A stretch of DNA of 64,000 nucleotides from Tetradesmus obliquus (GCA_030272155.1 CP126192.1:5180501-5244500); one strand, 5' to 3'; positions 1-12,832 are shown, counted from the first letter of the stretch. Translations and numbers: made by a program. The notes: generated by a model not told the origin, from the sequence alone.

Positions 1-773
1 CTGAAGTCCCTGTTTGCGGAGCCGAGGCTTCCAGACAACCCATACTACTACCTCGCCAGTGCCCTCGGCGCATACGTTGACCAGAACGACCTGTGGCAGG
101 AGAGCGACCTCAGCCTACTCACTGCGCTAGACAATGAGGGCGGGCTTGAAGTAGCAGACCAGAGCAGCAGGCTGTGCAAGCTGGCAGCATGTGGCAATGT
201 GTGGGGCCTGCCGCACATGCTGCGCTGTGTGAGCAAGGAAGGTCAGTGCAGTTGGGGGCTAGCAGCTGTCAGCAGTGGTTGGAGGGCATGGCGCACAGGA
301 TATCGCTGCAGATGCTGTGCCTGTGAAGCAAGGCAGCAGTGAATTCGTTGAAAGGTGGCAGCAGCAGTAACAGCAGCTGGCCTGCGCCGCTCTTTCACCA
401 GCAGCAGCGCTGCAATCTCTGTCATACTGTGGCCAATATGCACCTGCAAACGCCTTCAAAGCTTTGTGTGCATGCAGGTGTGCGGGTGGTGCAGGATGTG
501 CTGTCCAACTCCCTGCCAGACTCCTTCTTCCCTGGGCCCATGCCCTTCAGCAACAAGGACGGTTACACCATGCAGGTGCTGGCGAGTGTGCAGGTGCGCT
601 GCAGCCAGGGCTCAGTAGTAATCAAGGATGCAGCTGAATGCCATGCGGCTGTCAGAGCCAGGACCCTTTGCAGCTGTCTCTGTGAGGCGCTCTCAACTCA
701 CCGGTCAAGACAACGGCAGCTCGTGGCAGATGCAGTGAGTATCAAAGAGTCAATGCTCACTTGCCGCACCATG

Positions 774-809
<36 letters not shown>

Positions 810-3708
810 GCCTGTTATGCCAGGGCACCACTGCTGTCTGGCGGCCGCAGTGGATGGAGTTCCCTGAGCTTGCAGTGCGTGCAGATGTGGTGGTGCGGGG
901 GCCCCGCCTTGACGAGGCGCTGGGGCAGCTTGCAGGGCTGCTGGCTGCTGACCTGGCGGACCTGGATGCAGTGCCGGTGTTCTTTGTACAGGGGCTGCAG
1001 CTGGTGGCGCCACTGGGTGAGCTGCAGCTGCTGCTGCTGCTGTGTATGATGTTAATGTTGCTTGCAGGCCTGACACCAGGTGCGGAGTAGCAATACTGGG
1101 AAGAAAAGGAAAAGCGCAAGGCGCAGCTATGAGACTGCACCTGTGAGGCAAGCAACAACACAGGCACTGAATGATCAGACACACGCAGGCAGATCTGTGA
1201 TCAGCGCATGGCCCCCAAACAAACGGCATCAGGCAGCATGCACACACTGATAACTGCGCTTGGCTGCTGAAGCCTGAACTTTCTGCTGTGCAGCGGGCGA
1301 GCTTGCTGCAGCCCAAGCAGCACTAGCAAAAGGCGCAGGTCTGGGCCAGATACCCGCCACGCAAGCGGCAGGCAGCACAGCAGCAGCAGCAGCAGCAGCA
1401 GCAGGCATGCCACCTGCAGGGTCTGCTGGCGGACTGGGTGCTGCTGCTGCTGGCGGAGCAGACGGTGGTCTTTGGACGCTAGCAGACATGACAGCGAGGC
1501 CTGATGAGTTCCGCAAGGCGCTGAGCAGGGCAGTGCTGGCTCATAAGTGTGTGGAGCTGAGGGCAGTGCTGATGTTGGAGGCGCCTGCTGATGCAGCACA
1601 CCTGACGGTGAGGAAGCAGCTGCAGCAACTGCAGCACTTGCTAGCCACGGCGCTTGCATGCCAGTTGTGTGCTGTCAGGCCTGTGGAGCCGGTGCCTGCT
1701 TGATGTTTGATGAGGAACAAACGCCCGCGTCAGCATGCTACAGCTATTAGTTGGCCCAGACAGCATTGCAATGATATCTACTGTGCTCTGTCCAGGCTTT
1801 AGACAGCCCAAGGAACAAAGCTGCACTGCCATTGCTGCTGCGCTTGCTGCTGCTCACCAGGAGCGCAAGCTGCGGTTTGAGGTGGCAGTGAAGCGCTACG
1901 TCTTCCATTTCTGGCCAACAGTGGAATCCTCAACAGAGCAGCCCACTGCTGCAGCAGGCAAGCCAGGCAAAGCAAAGGCCAAGGCCAAGACTGCCTCTTC
2001 CTACAGTGCGACACCCCCACAGCAGCAGGTGGCGCACTACGGCAGCACACCTCATGAGGTGAGCAGGAATATGAGGCACAGGTGATCTAGTGCAACATAC
2101 CACACACGATTTGCTTCCTTGTGGGTGAAGCTGTGGACAACTGCAGGCTGACTGCACACCTCGCAGTGCGGAGTGGTGGTTGATGCTGCTAACTCGTGCA
2201 TTTCTGTGCGCCTGTGGCTGTTTGCTGCTGTATGCTTCAGGCACTCTATGAGGGGTACTGCTTGGATCCCACAGCAGCAAAGCAGTATGTGGCACTGTTT
2301 CATGCAGACAGGGAGCCGTACAGCACAGACTGCCTGAGGGCCAACAGCGAACAACTGGCAAACCTGGTGCGCAGCACAGCTGCCAATGCTGCACCAGCTG
2401 CAGGAAGAAACATTCACCCCCTTAGGAAATGTGTCAGGCAGATGCTTTACCTTGTACTTGTCTTCCTGAGCACCATCACACCGGCACAAATGCATGCATT
2501 GCCGTCAGCGGGTGTTGCCAAGGTGACCCATGGATTCATGGCTGCAGCGCGCAGCCTGTGGTCAACAGGTAGCGGTGCAATGCATGCAATCAGTTGCTCC
2601 AGCTAGCACCTGCATGCAACTCTGGTTAGCGTGCCTGTGGCTCCATCCAAGCAAGTTGGCTGTATGCAAGCCTGCAACAAACTGTTTCGTGTGTGTTCGT
2701 GCGGCACATCTGCAGGTAGAGGCATGCATGCTGCGCGGTGCCACTCTCGAGGGTCTGCGGCGCATGCTGCTGCTGGTGCTGCTGCAAGATGCCGCACCAC
2801 TGGGCCCCGGTCCACTGCTGCCCTCAGATCTGCTGCCGCTTGAGGAGCTGCTGCTGGTGGTACCTAGTAACCAGGCTGAGATGCTGCTGAGTGTGGTGCC
2901 AAACCTGCTGCGCATGATCAACTCGGGCGCAGGCATGATCCAGGGTGAGGGCAGCATGCTTCATCATCATGTTACCCATCAAGCCATAGCATCAACGCCA
3001 TCGACGGCCGCATGCTTGTGTGATCAAGATGACTGTGAGCCACGCACAGATGTACGTCGTGTGTTCAGATGTTGGTGTCTTTTAGCATGGACGGCACTGG
3101 GGTCCGGCTGCCCGACATGTCATGTTGCCTGCAGCGCTAGCTCGTCATCCATAAGTCATAGACTTTCATGTGTTGTTGCAAACCTGCTCACTGCTGACAC
3201 ACCAGAGCAAATCCGAGTTGCGTTCTACTCAAATGGCACACTGCAGGTGTTGTGCGTGAGATGGAGGCCATCTGCTTTGTGACGGATGCATGGCCTAGCC
3301 GGCGGCAGGCATGCACAGCTGACGCAATGGCAGCAGCAGAGGCAGCAGGCCTGCCAGTGGCAGACATGCAAGCAGCAGCAGCAGCACCTCAGCACAGCTC
3401 CAGACGCGACACTGCGGCAGCAGCACCCGCTGCATCAAACCCTACTGCCTTGTTGAGCGGACACTCACAGCAGCAACAGCAGCACGTTCCAGATTTCCAG
3501 TTGTCCACAACAGCAGCAGCAGCAGCAGCAGTTGAGGCTTCAGGTCCTGCTGCCACGCTGGCTTGGCTGGCCAGCTTCAGCATGGAGGGCAGGGTGCTGC
3601 AGCAGCTGCTGGGTCTGAGGCCCCGCGTGGTGGCCGCAACAGGCAGCGGCATCTTCTCTGGTGAGCTGAAATTGTTCGTTCTCCTTGTGACGCACGTGTG
3701 CTGTTCCC

Positions 3709-3759
<51 letters not shown>

Positions 3760-6081
3760 CCGCAACCAGCATTAGGGGAGCATATGTAGCATAGGTAGCT
3801 TAGCATGCAAGCCAGGGAGACACGGCGCCAACAAGCAGCAGCACCAGCACCAGCAGGCGGTGCGGATAGCGGTGCACTGTCTCCAGGTTGTCATCTGCAG
3901 AGTGCGTATGCACATGCCAGCATGCCTGCAACAGCAATGGCTTGTCAGTAACGCCTCTGCTGCTGCTGCTGCTGCTGCTGGTTGCAGGCATCTCTGTGAT
4001 CCTGTCTCAGCTGCTGGGCCAGCTGCCGGGTGAGGTGCCGGCTGACCCTGTGCAGTGCAGGGCGGCGCTGGCAGCAGCGCGCGGCTGTGTGGAGTCGCTG
4101 CAGCAGCTGCTGGAGGCTGCAGCGCTGACGCTGGCAGATGCCCTGCTCGACAGGTGCAGTGGCGCGGCAGCTGCTCTACCTCGCTTCTTTGCAGTATCAG
4201 CAGCAGTCCAGCAGAGGTTGCGTTTTGGCTGCTAGGTTCACTCTTGATGCCATCATGCAGGCAGGCAGGAGAGGTTGCAAGCAGACCAAGTGATGGACAT
4301 CCAGACAGCTGAACAGGCAGGCAGGCAGGCGATACTTCTGAGCATGCCACACCTGACATGCATGGCGCTGCCTTGCAGGTGCCAGGCCATGCTGTACTGC
4401 TGCTGCCTTGCAGGAAGCCCCACATACATACCGTGACAGTGTGTAACATGACAGTGTGTGACACTGTCATGCGCTGCAGGTGCCGTGACGTGACGTGGGC
4501 GCTGCACCGCTTTGGTGTGCGGCTGGTGGACTCATCAATGGCGCGAGCAGCTTTTAGCAACCCAAAGAACCCTAAAAAATGCCATGCGCTGCAGGTGTCG
4601 TGACGTGATGTGCGCGCTGCACCGCTTTGGTGTGCGGCTGATGGACTCTGCCATGGCGCGCACAGGGTTCAGAAAAGTCGAGAACCCTAAACTCTGTCAT
4701 GCACTGCAGGTGTCGTGACGTGATGTGGGCATTGCACCCCTTCGGTGTGCGCCTGGTGGATTCTGTCATGGCACGCACAGGTTTCAGAAAACCAAGCCTC
4801 TACACTCTGTCATGCGCTGCAGGTGCCGTGACGTGATGTGGGCGCTGCACCGCTTCGGTGTGCGGCTGGTCGACTCAGTCATGGCGCGAGCAGGGCTCAG
4901 AAGACTAAACACCTAATCACTGTCATGCGCTGCAGGTGCCGTGACGTGATGTGGGCGTTGCACCGCTTTGGTGTGCGGCTGGTGGACTCAGTCATGGCGC
5001 GTGCAGCGCTGGTGGCTGATGAGGGCGAGGCCACACCCGAGTGGGTGCTGCATGTGGGGGCCATCACAGATGCACAGGTGGGCATGCATTGCTGGCATAT
5101 CCCTGAACCCTAACTGTTAAACCTATACAGTGTGCAGCTGGCCCATTCTTACTAGAGAGTAATGGACAAGTATGGTCCACAAAAGCAACTTCTGCAAATG
5201 CTTGGCATTCTGCGAAGTGAATGGCCAACTGCAAGCGAAAGCCACGTGGTGCACGAGTGGGGCGTTTGATTTGCCATGGTGTGCAGCCTATGTGATCAGC
5301 GTCATATGACAGCATGTGGGCGCCATCACAGATGCACAGGTGGGCATGCGTGGCTGGCAGCAGCAGCGTGCGGCTGAGCTACTTGTCAGGCTTGGGCCAA
5401 ATATGCTGCCATCTTAGCAAACGGCTGAACCTCTAGCAAGCCAGTCACCCTGTTCCTGCTGCTGCTGCTGCTGCTGCCACCGCAGATCCGCTCTGGAGCC
5501 GTGGCTGAGCGTGTTGCGCGCGAGGGCGTGATGCTGCAGTACGCTGTTGACGCCAAGCTTGACGTGCTGCTCAGCAGCCTCTACGGCTCAGTCACGCAGC
5601 CGCCCATGCCGCTCAACCCCTACCCGCGGCTGCTGCACTTCCTGCGCGCACATGCCGCACGGCTGGACCTGTGGAAGGTGAGGCTGGATGTTGCTGCTAC
5701 GTTGAGCTGGGCTGCTACGGCTGCTGCTTGTCATCGAAAGTGTCCTTGATTGTCGACTTGCTGTCATTCTTCCAGGGATGGAGTGACCTCACAGGTATGG
5801 TTGCACCTGCATCCTGCGCACCTGCAGCGGCTCTGCTGGCGGGCTGCCCGTATTTGATTTCGTATACTTTCTTGCAGGCGTTGCGCAATGCATAGCTGAA
5901 CTCCAAGGTATCCGCAAAGGCTCCAGCACATGTGTGCTACTGTGTGCAGGAGGACATGGACGACGCGTGTGCGCAGCTGCTCAACCAGCTAGAGCTGCTG
6001 CAGCCTCCAGGCTTCATCTATGCAGCAAAGCCGCCAGAGGGCGCCGCCAGGGCAGGCCGGCGCGCACGGCAGCGGCGCGTG

Positions 6082-6114
<33 letters not shown>

Positions 6115-7285
6115 GGCGGCGGCCTGGACGACGATGACAGCGAGTCAGCAACTGTGTATGGCAGCTACGCAGCTGTCACGCTGTGTGATGGCAGGTATGC
6201 ATCTGTTGGAGTGTTGCAGTCTTAACTGGCTATTTTGTGGCACGGCAGGTTTAAGGGGCGCCACAACATCACGTTAACATGTTAGCCATCCACTGACAGG
6301 TGCCCACAGTATCAGGGAGCACATACCATCACCTGCCGGCGTGCATTCCCACCTTGAAATTTACACTCACCCACTCACTCACTCACCACCTGCTGCAGGT
6401 CCCTGCAGTCGCTTGCCTCCAGCCTAGGAGGGCTGCTTTCCGAGCGGCACTGGCAGCAGGGCGGCACCAGCTGCGACGTGCTGCCTGCACTGGCGGGTGA
6501 CGCCTGGCTGTCTGGTGCCCTGGCCCTGGCAGAAGGGGACGATGTAAGTGGTAGCTGAATGAGCCTGTCACATTTTGCTTGAAGACGTGCTGTCTTCCTT
6601 CGTGTAACACATAAGTTGTTATGCACTGCAGGAGGGAGGGGCTGCTGCAGCAGCAGGCGGCAGGCAGCGCAGCTTTGGGGCAGCAGCGACTGCACAGAGG
6701 TGGGTGGTCAGAGAGTGGTGCAAGTGCGGCAGGCAGTGCTGCTGCAAAGTGGTTTGATGGACATGACATGACATGGAAGCAACGCACCAGGCATCACAAT
6801 GTGTTCAAGTTTTGGCCGGCTTGCTGGTTGCATGCCAAATCAGGGCAATTCATTTGCCAGTAGGTTTGGAATGCATTGCAGCATTGTAGTGCCGACCCTA
6901 CCAGCAGGGGTGAGTTCTTTGTGCACAAGGTGCATTTCGGCAACAGGTACACGTGCAGTATCAGCGCTGCCAGCTCCTGAGCCGCTGGTGGCTCACTTGG
7001 GCGTCTGCTGCTGCCTGCAGGGCTCCCTTTGAGCAGCCGCGCTTCTTCAGGGTTGATGCCGAGGAGCACCACCAGGTGTCTGGGCCCGACCTGGCGCAAG
7101 CAGCAGCGCTGTTTGCAGCAGGTGAGGGTGGTCTGGCAGGGCTGCACGTGGCGCTGGTTGTCTCTTGCAGGGCTATGCATGTCTTGTGAAGGCGCAAGTC
7201 AAGCCTGTCGGGATGCGCAAACTTCATTTCTTTCAGCCGCAGCGCTTGGTCTGGTCAACACTTGATACAGCAGTACTCGGTGCGT

Positions 7286-7322
<37 letters not shown>

Positions 7323-8680
7323 GGCCAGGTGTTGTGGACCACACGCTGAGCCTGCACCAGCACACGCAGCACATCGTGCACCAGCTGCGCATCGGCAGCA
7401 GCAACTTTGGGCTGGCCACGATGCTCACGCAGCCAGGCAGAGAGGTGGGTAGGCGCTGGTTGGCCCTGCACATCAGCATGCATTGTGCATTGTGGGCTGG
7501 TGGTGTGCCTTTATCTCGCAGCTGTGCTTGTACATTCTGGCAGCACACACTCCCACAAGCTTAGTACACACATATGCACACAAGAGGCTGCGCTGCTGCC
7601 GAATGCACGAGCTGACCTATGTGCAAAGACACTCCACATAACCATGCTGGCACTGGCTGCAGGCTGCAGTGTCTGCACTGGCCAAGGCAGTGAGAGCCAG
7701 CGCTGCGCGTCGCCCTGCCACACACGGTGGTGATTGTGTGGCAGTGCTAGAGCTGCTGGCTGCTGCAAAGGAGGGGCTGTATGTGCGGCTGGTCAAGCAC
7801 CTGCACTTTGCATACCAGCGAGATGGCCTGCCACATGACACCACCAACACAGCTGCTGTGCAGCACAGGTGCGTGCGGCGCAGTATGCTTCGGCGCACAG
7901 CAGGCAGCTCGAGTTACTGCGGACTGGGAGCTAGCTGCTTGTGTAAACAGGCTGATGGCATTGCGCTGTTGTTTTGGGTGGCTGCTGGCTGCGCTGTCCG
8001 GTGCCTTTAAGCATGTTTGCAGCACTTGCTTGCCCTCCAACATCGCTCGACCACACCGTCTGCGAGCCCTTGCCAAGCAATCATGAAGCAACAACATACA
8101 TGATACATAGTAGTGACTGCAGTGATGGTGTGTACTTTGCATCCCTTGCAGCTATGGCTCTGCGCCGCAGCCAGGCTTCCTGCTGCCAGCTGGCGGGTCA
8201 AGCACAGGCGCTGATGCTGCCAGCTGCAGCACAGCAGCAGCACATGCTGCCTGCGCCAGCCCAGCAGCAGCAACCGCTGCTACAGCCATTGCTGCAGAAG
8301 CAGAGGCACTGGAGCCGCACTGGTGTCTGGGCGTGTATCAGCGCGTGTTTCTGACGCAGTCGGCAGCAGCAGCGTGGCAGGGGTGGAACAGCAGACGAGG
8401 CGACCCTGCACAGCCCTTCCACTACCACCACATGGTGCAGCAGGTGCAGCAGCAGGTGGGTAACATGTAAAGCTCAACCCATGCAGGTTCTGGTTCACGG
8501 CTGTTATCTCGTATACGTCCTGCCTTCTTTATTTTGTGCTTTAAACAGACTGCAACCTGCACAGTGATGTCTGCGGCAGGGCAGGGGAGGACCCCGCATG
8601 ACTGTGTGTGCAGTACTCCACTGGTTCAGGTGGTTGCGTATCGACATGACGACGACGCTCGACACGTAAAGGCAAGTTAG
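1..8680 (+). CDS. Large multi-exon protein of unknown function, 5' end outside window
   Basis: Exons that keep one reading frame across consistent splice phases: 1-241, 478-593, 851-1016, 1486-1607, 1807-2058, 2241-2366, 2716-2944, 3247-3660, 3988-4153, 4936-5077, 5486-5677, 5950-6194, 6399-6543, 6632-6699, 7021-7121, 7329-7444, 7663-7868, 8152-8455 and a possible last exon 8549-8680 ending in TAG. Together they encode about 1150 residues, mostly Leu/Ala-rich helical sequence with no membrane segment or catalytic motif I can name. Recognisable stretches include SLPDSFFPGPMPFSNKDGYT (exon 2) and RLLHFLRAHAARLDLWK (exon 11). Low-complexity Ala/Gln inserts lie near 3370-3530 and 8190-8290. It could be a helical scaffold subunit; I tested memory of CYFIP, SWIP and strumpellin and found no convincing match. 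The last exon may instead end at 8629 (donor GTGGTT) and splice in phase to 17935. Confidence 0.6.
4467..5040 (+). repeat. Five tandem copies of an acceptor-plus-exon-start segment (about 113-115 bp units)
   Basis: Units begin near 4467, 4581, 4696, 4809 and 4922. Each has the intron end CTGCAG followed by about 65 bases matching the start of exon 4936-5077 (peptide RDVMWALHRFGVRLVDS), then diverged intron-like sequence. Unit lengths are not multiples of three and the first four units run into stops, so only the fifth, which continues into DEGEATPEWVLHVGAITDAQ, is the working exon. The copies keep AG acceptors and could compete in splicing. Confidence 0.9.
5313..5360 (+). repeat. Copy of the donor edge of exon 4936-5077
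   Basis: The 48 bases here repeat 5049-5096 with few changes: the end of the exon (encoding GAITDAQ), the GTGGGC donor and the first intron bases. The copy lies downstream of the true donor, inside the same intron. Confidence 0.85.
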
Positions 8681-8905
8681 TCAGCGGGCTGCGCACTGCA
8701 TCCAGGCAAGCAACTTGAACTTTTAAAACTGTGACTCGTACGATAACGATGCGCCACCGAACAATCCGGCGATGCCGGGCCGGCATCACGCCGGCGGAAT
8801 GTAGAGTGGTGTGTGTAGCTCTGGCTGCATGGCGCGCCCGTCTGACTGTGTGCGATGCTCGTCTGACGCACAAAAGTGTAGGGTGCACTCATCATGCTGC
8901 CTGGA

Positions 8906-8977
8906 GGGGAACTGCGGGAATTGAACCCGCGACCTCTCGCACCCTAAGCGAGAATCATACCACTAGACCAAGTTCCC
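8906..8977 (-). tRNA. tRNA-Pro (AGG anticodon)
   Basis: Read on the minus strand, a 7-bp acceptor stem GGGAACT pairs with AGTTCCC. A plant-like D arm (TGGTCTAGTGGTATGA), anticodon stem CTCGC/GCGAG with loop TTAGGGT (anticodon AGG) and a T arm with GGTTCAATTCC follow, with no intron. Discriminator base is C, usual for eukaryotic tRNA-Pro. A run of T on the transcribed strand (plus-strand AAAA at 8872-8875) about 30 bases downstream is a likely Pol III terminator. It lies just upstream of the retrotransposon chain. Confidence 0.95.
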
Positions 8978-9179
8978 AGTCAAAGGGACCGTATGGCTCC
9001 ATCCAGGCAGGGCACTGCACCCGGCCATGCTGCTACTCAGGGACACCCCAATCAAGAAGGGCCAGGATGCAGAAAAAACATGCCCCAGGCCCCCCTAGCG
9101 CCCTGAGTAAGGCGTAAAACTGCTCCGGCTTGCTTTGCCCGCCTGGCTCTGGCTGGGCGCGGCCCGCGAGTCGCAAGCG

Positions 9180-10570
9180 GCGACACAGAAGACTAATGGC
9201 AGCTTAATTGGGCTAATACTAGGGCAGTCAGTTGCTTAGAGCAGCGGGCAGCGCCTGGCGACAGCACCGAGGCAGCAGCAGTAGCTTCCCGTGTTCCGCT
9301 GGTGTCTTCCCTCGACACCGCCCATACGGACTGGACTGCTTCTCCTATGAAGGCTGGAGGTTTTGTGGTTAGCCTTGTGGGGCCTTCTCGCCTGCTCTGC
9401 GCCTGTGCAGGCTTGGTGTTGGAACAGTCTGGAAGGTCCACCAGCCCCCACTGTGGTTGACGCCTGGCATGGTGTGCAGCCTTTTCTAGTGAATGCAGTG
9501 TCAGTAGTATGGTTTTCCTGGTGTGCTGCAGCGGGTGGCAGCAGCTGGAAGGCAGTACTCTTGTCGGCAGCAGCAGTAGCAGCTGCAGCAGTAGCAGCGC
9601 AGCGCACGTGCGCTGGCTCGAGTCCTGCAGTGTAGTTGGCAGCATGTGGAGGTGTAGCAGCAGCAGCCCCGTCTTGGGCTAGTTTGAGCTGGTGTTAGTG
9701 AGTGGCAGCAGCAGCATTGTGCAGCGTCTCTGCAGCGCTGAGCTCTTTGTGGCTCGCATGCAGCATTGTCATGCAGTTCTGCTACAGCAGTGCGACAGGG
9801 CATGGTGCGCTGCAGTGCCCGTAGTCATCATGGCGGCTTGCATGTGGCGCCTCGCAACCGCCCGTGCCCCGCCTGATTGCTGATTTGCTGTTTTGGTGGT
9901 GGGATCCTGTCTCTTGGCGGAGCTAGCCGCTTTGAGGCAGGCCGGGGACTACGTGAGCCCTGGCAGCCACGCTGTTTTGTACGTTGTATGATGCTGTGTG
10001 TTTGCAGCACAGACGTTGGCAAGGGCTACCTTTAGGCTGGTGGTGCTGGTTAGTTGCATGTCTGTGTGTTGACCGCTGCACACCTTTATATTCCTCTGAT
10101 TGCCATGCAGTCTCCGTGTTGGGGCGGGCCGCCTGCACATCTGTGCCAGCGTGTTTGGGGCGTTTGGTGTGCCTGGGCAGCATGCCTGTTACTGCCTCTG
10201 CATCTCTTGTGAGCTTGGCTCGCACATGGTGTTTGCTGGGCCGCCTTTTGCGTGGTTCTTCTTGTTCTTACCAAAGGCTCTGCATGTTTTGGCCGAGTCT
10301 GTCTGTGCCTGTGCTGCATGCCTTGCCACTGCTTTTGGGGCCATGCCGTGTTTACACTGGCAGCCGAAGGTAGTGCATCATGTTTTGGCGCTGGCGCTGG
10401 CATTCTGCACAATAGTGCCTTGCCTTTGCTATTTGACCTGCCCGTTGGGTGGAAGCTTGTTTGGTCTGCCGAGTGGCTGCTGACAGGCCGCTGTGACATG
10501 CGGTTGTGTTTGTGTGCCTTTGGGCAGCTCTGCATTTTTCCAGCCATCTTTTCACTGCCCAAGCTGCGCT
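9180..10570. other. No gene recognised; probable decayed repeat sequence
   Basis: This stretch shows no exon with supporting splice sites and no known motif. Its T/G-rich composition on the plus strand resembles the LINE 3' untranslated regions that follow, so it may be older debris of the same elements. Confidence 0.4.
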
Positions 10571-10930
10571 CCGCCCCAGGCTGAGATGCGGCTTGGTGAG
10601 CTCAGCCCGCCCGCAATGCAGTTAGTGCATGGCGGCCCTGTGTTCTCTCTGCATTGCTTGCCGTCACTGACACTGCTGGCAGCACTTTATTTTCCACTTC
10701 TCGTATGAGGATACATTTTCTGGGGGCGAACTGTGTGGAGTAAGGAAGGCGGCTGTGCTAGCATGGCCATATGCCGAAACTTACACACGGGGGCCATTTC
10801 TCGGGGGTTGGGCCTCACATGAGTGACGGCCTGTGCTGAGCTTCCTGCAGTTTCCCTGTGTTTTCGGGTGTTCGTTGCAACGTAGTTGCCTGTGCACACC
10901 GTGTAACCCCTTTTCTTCTTGCCCCCCTAG
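10570..10930 (+). mobile_element. LINE family 2 3' fragment, copy 1
   Basis: From the CAGCCCGCCCGC block to a tail with GTTCGTTGCAACGTAGTTGC then GTGTAACCCC and a CT-rich end. The tail recurs at about 11296 and 17415. It has no coding sequence. The TGTAA near the end fits the algal poly(A) signal. Confidence 0.65.
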
Positions 10931-11079
10931 CGTGTGAGTTACCGTATCGCTGCTGCAAACTGTAGCCGTGCGGCCCTTGCAGCAGCTGGTTTGTCCTCTG
11001 CTCTCTCTCCCCAGTTTGTCGCCTCAGACCACCGCCTGCCAGGCTGTGTTGCTGCTTGGTGGGTGTTGTTCTGTGGGTT

Positions 11080-11360
11080 CAGCCCGCCCGCTGCACTGCA
11101 TAAAGTGCAGCTTGCTGTCACTAACACTGTTTACACTAGTCCTGCCTTTGTTTAGCATCAAACTGCGTGTGCTGTGACTGACGGCTTTGCCTGCAAGGCC
11201 ATATGTCAAGTTACACACACATCGAGACTTTTTGGGGTGAGTCTCCTTGAGTGACAGCCTGTTTTGCTGAGTCATCTGCGACGTTCCAGATTTTCGGGTG
11301 TTCGTTGCAACGTAGTTGCCTGTGCACACCGTGTAACCCCTCTTCTTCCCGGCCCCCCTA
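11080..11360 (+). mobile_element. LINE family 2 3' fragment, copy 2 (diverged)
   Basis: It shares the CAGCCCGCCCGC start and the exact tail GTTCGTTGCAACGTAGTTGC plus GTGTAACCCCTCTTCTTC with the preceding copy, while the middle is diverged. It ends directly at the 5' junction of LINE copy A. Confidence 0.65.
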
Positions 11361-11362
11361 GC

Positions 11363-12110
11363 GCAGGTGTTACAGGAGGCGAAGCAGCAGGCGGTTTTGC
11401 GGTTTTGGGAATTGCTTGCTGATTTTGTGGCAATGGAGGCTGCGCCGGCTCATTGGCGTGTTGCGGTGCCTGGAGATCACCCGTTCTTGCGATCTGATCC
11501 AGCACAGTTGCGCATTGTACTGGCGCCCCGCTCTGGTTGACCTTCCTGCCTTTACATGATGTGCTGTCAGTAGTTGTCCAATTTCCACTTTCTGGCAAGG
11601 CCATGTTGCATGTTGTGTGTCACTGTGCTTGATTTATCAGCTATGTGTGTCGCATTGCGTGCTTCTGTGCTTGTCAGCCATGAGGATTGCAGAAGCAGTA
11701 GCACCTTAGTTTGCATGTCACATGCAGTGTCTCCTGTCGGTCCCGCGTGCTCCTGCTTGCTGCAGTCTGGTGTGTACAGCAGTGCCTTGGTGCAATCATG
11801 TCGAACACCTATGGTAAGCAGCACCACTGTGCATCCCGCTTGCTGTTTGGACCATGCCTGCCTTCCCTTGTGCGTTTTGTGCCTTGTGCTTTGAGCACCC
11901 TGCTGCTTTTCGTGCTGCACTTCGCACATGCTGCACTGCATGTACTTGTTGGTTTATGGGGAGGTAGGGGCTGCAAGAGGTTTCTGGAGTTTTACTTTGG
12001 TTGCATCTTGTGGCTTGCTATCGGGTTCTCATGATATGTGAGCTGAAAGAGGGGCAAGTGACTCGCTCTAGGGCGATAGCTTGCCCACCCCTGTAACAGA
12101 CCTCTCTCTC
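11363..12110 (+). mobile_element. LINE copy A, strongly 5'-truncated
   Basis: It starts inside the C-terminal coding region (VLQEAKQQAVLRFWELL, ending APRSG and TGA at about 11541), followed by the element's 3' untranslated region, a terminal hairpin at 12052-12086 and CTGTAACAGACCTCTC. The coding part matches the last 58 or so residues of the 14313-16718 frame with a few changes. Confidence 0.85.
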
Positions 12111-12236
12111 TCTCTCTCCCCTGTGCACAGACCTCTCTCCCCCCTGTAACAGACCTCTCTCCCTCTTGCCCACCCCTGTAACAGACCTCTCTCTCGCCCT
12201 CTCGACCTCTCTCGACCTCTCTCGACCTCTCTCCCC
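12111..12236. repeat. CT-rich array of LINE tail pieces
   Basis: Repeated short units of ACAGACCTCTC and CTGTAACAGACCTCTC with (CT)n and CGACCTCT stretches, lying between LINE copies A and B1. They look like amplified or repeatedly inserted element tails. Confidence 0.7.
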
Positions 12237-12374
12237 AAGCTGCTTTTCGTGCTGCACTTCGCACATGCTGCACTGCATGTACTTGTTGGTTTATGGGGAG
12301 GTAGGGGCTGCAAGATGCCTCTGGAGTTTTACTTTGGTTGCCTCTTGTGGCTTGCTATCGGGTTCTCATGATAT
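12237..12374 (+). mobile_element. LINE copy B1, 3' untranslated fragment
   Basis: About 138 bases matching the 3' untranslated region (from GCTGCTTTTCGTGCTGCAC to GGTTCTCATGATATG) but lacking the hairpin tail. It is fused directly to copy B2. Confidence 0.75.
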
Positions 12375-12757
12375 GCATGCAGTGTCTCCATTCGGTCCCG
12401 CGTGCTCCTGCTTGCTGCAGTCTGGTGTGTACAGCAGTGCCTTGGTGCAATCATGCCAAACACCTATGGTAAGCAGCACCATTGTGCATCCCGCTTGCTG
12501 TTTGGACCATGCCTGCCTTCCCTTGTGCGTTTTGTGCCTTGTGCTTTGAGCACCCTGCTGCTTTTCGTGCTGCACTTCGCACATGCTGCACTGCATGTAC
12601 TTGTTGGTTTATGGGGAGGTAGGGGCTGCAAGAGGTTTCTGGAGTTTTACTTTGGTTGCATCTTGTGGCTTGCTATCGGGTTCTCATGATATGTGAGCTG
12701 AAAGAGGGGCAAGTGACTCGCTCTAGGGCGATAGCTTGCCCACCCCTGTAACAGACC
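12375..12757 (+). mobile_element. LINE copy B2, 3' untranslated fragment with tail
   Basis: It matches the 3' untranslated region from ATGCAGTGTCTCC to the terminal hairpin (12707-12741) and CTGTAACAGACCTCTC. It has no coding sequence. Confidence 0.8.
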
Positions 12758-12763
12758 TCTCTC

Positions 12764-12831
12764 GCTGAAAGAGGGGCAAGTGACTCGCTCTAGGGCGATA
12801 GCTTGCCCACCCCTGTAACAGACCTCTCTCC
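12764..12831 (+). mobile_element. LINE tail-only copy (about 67 bp)
   Basis: It contains only GCTGAAAGAGGGGCAAG, the terminal hairpin (12774-12808) and CTGTAACAGACCTCTCTC. It sits immediately after the CCTCTCTC of copy B2 and immediately before copy C, as expected for a reverse-transcription product that stopped within the tail. Confidence 0.8.
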
Positions 12832-12832
12832 C

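Noticed and set aside
5776-5907. Two possible micro-exons (5776-5794 and 5878-5907) in the first gene
   Set aside because: They break the phase between exon 5486-5677 and exon 5950-6194, which join correctly without them.
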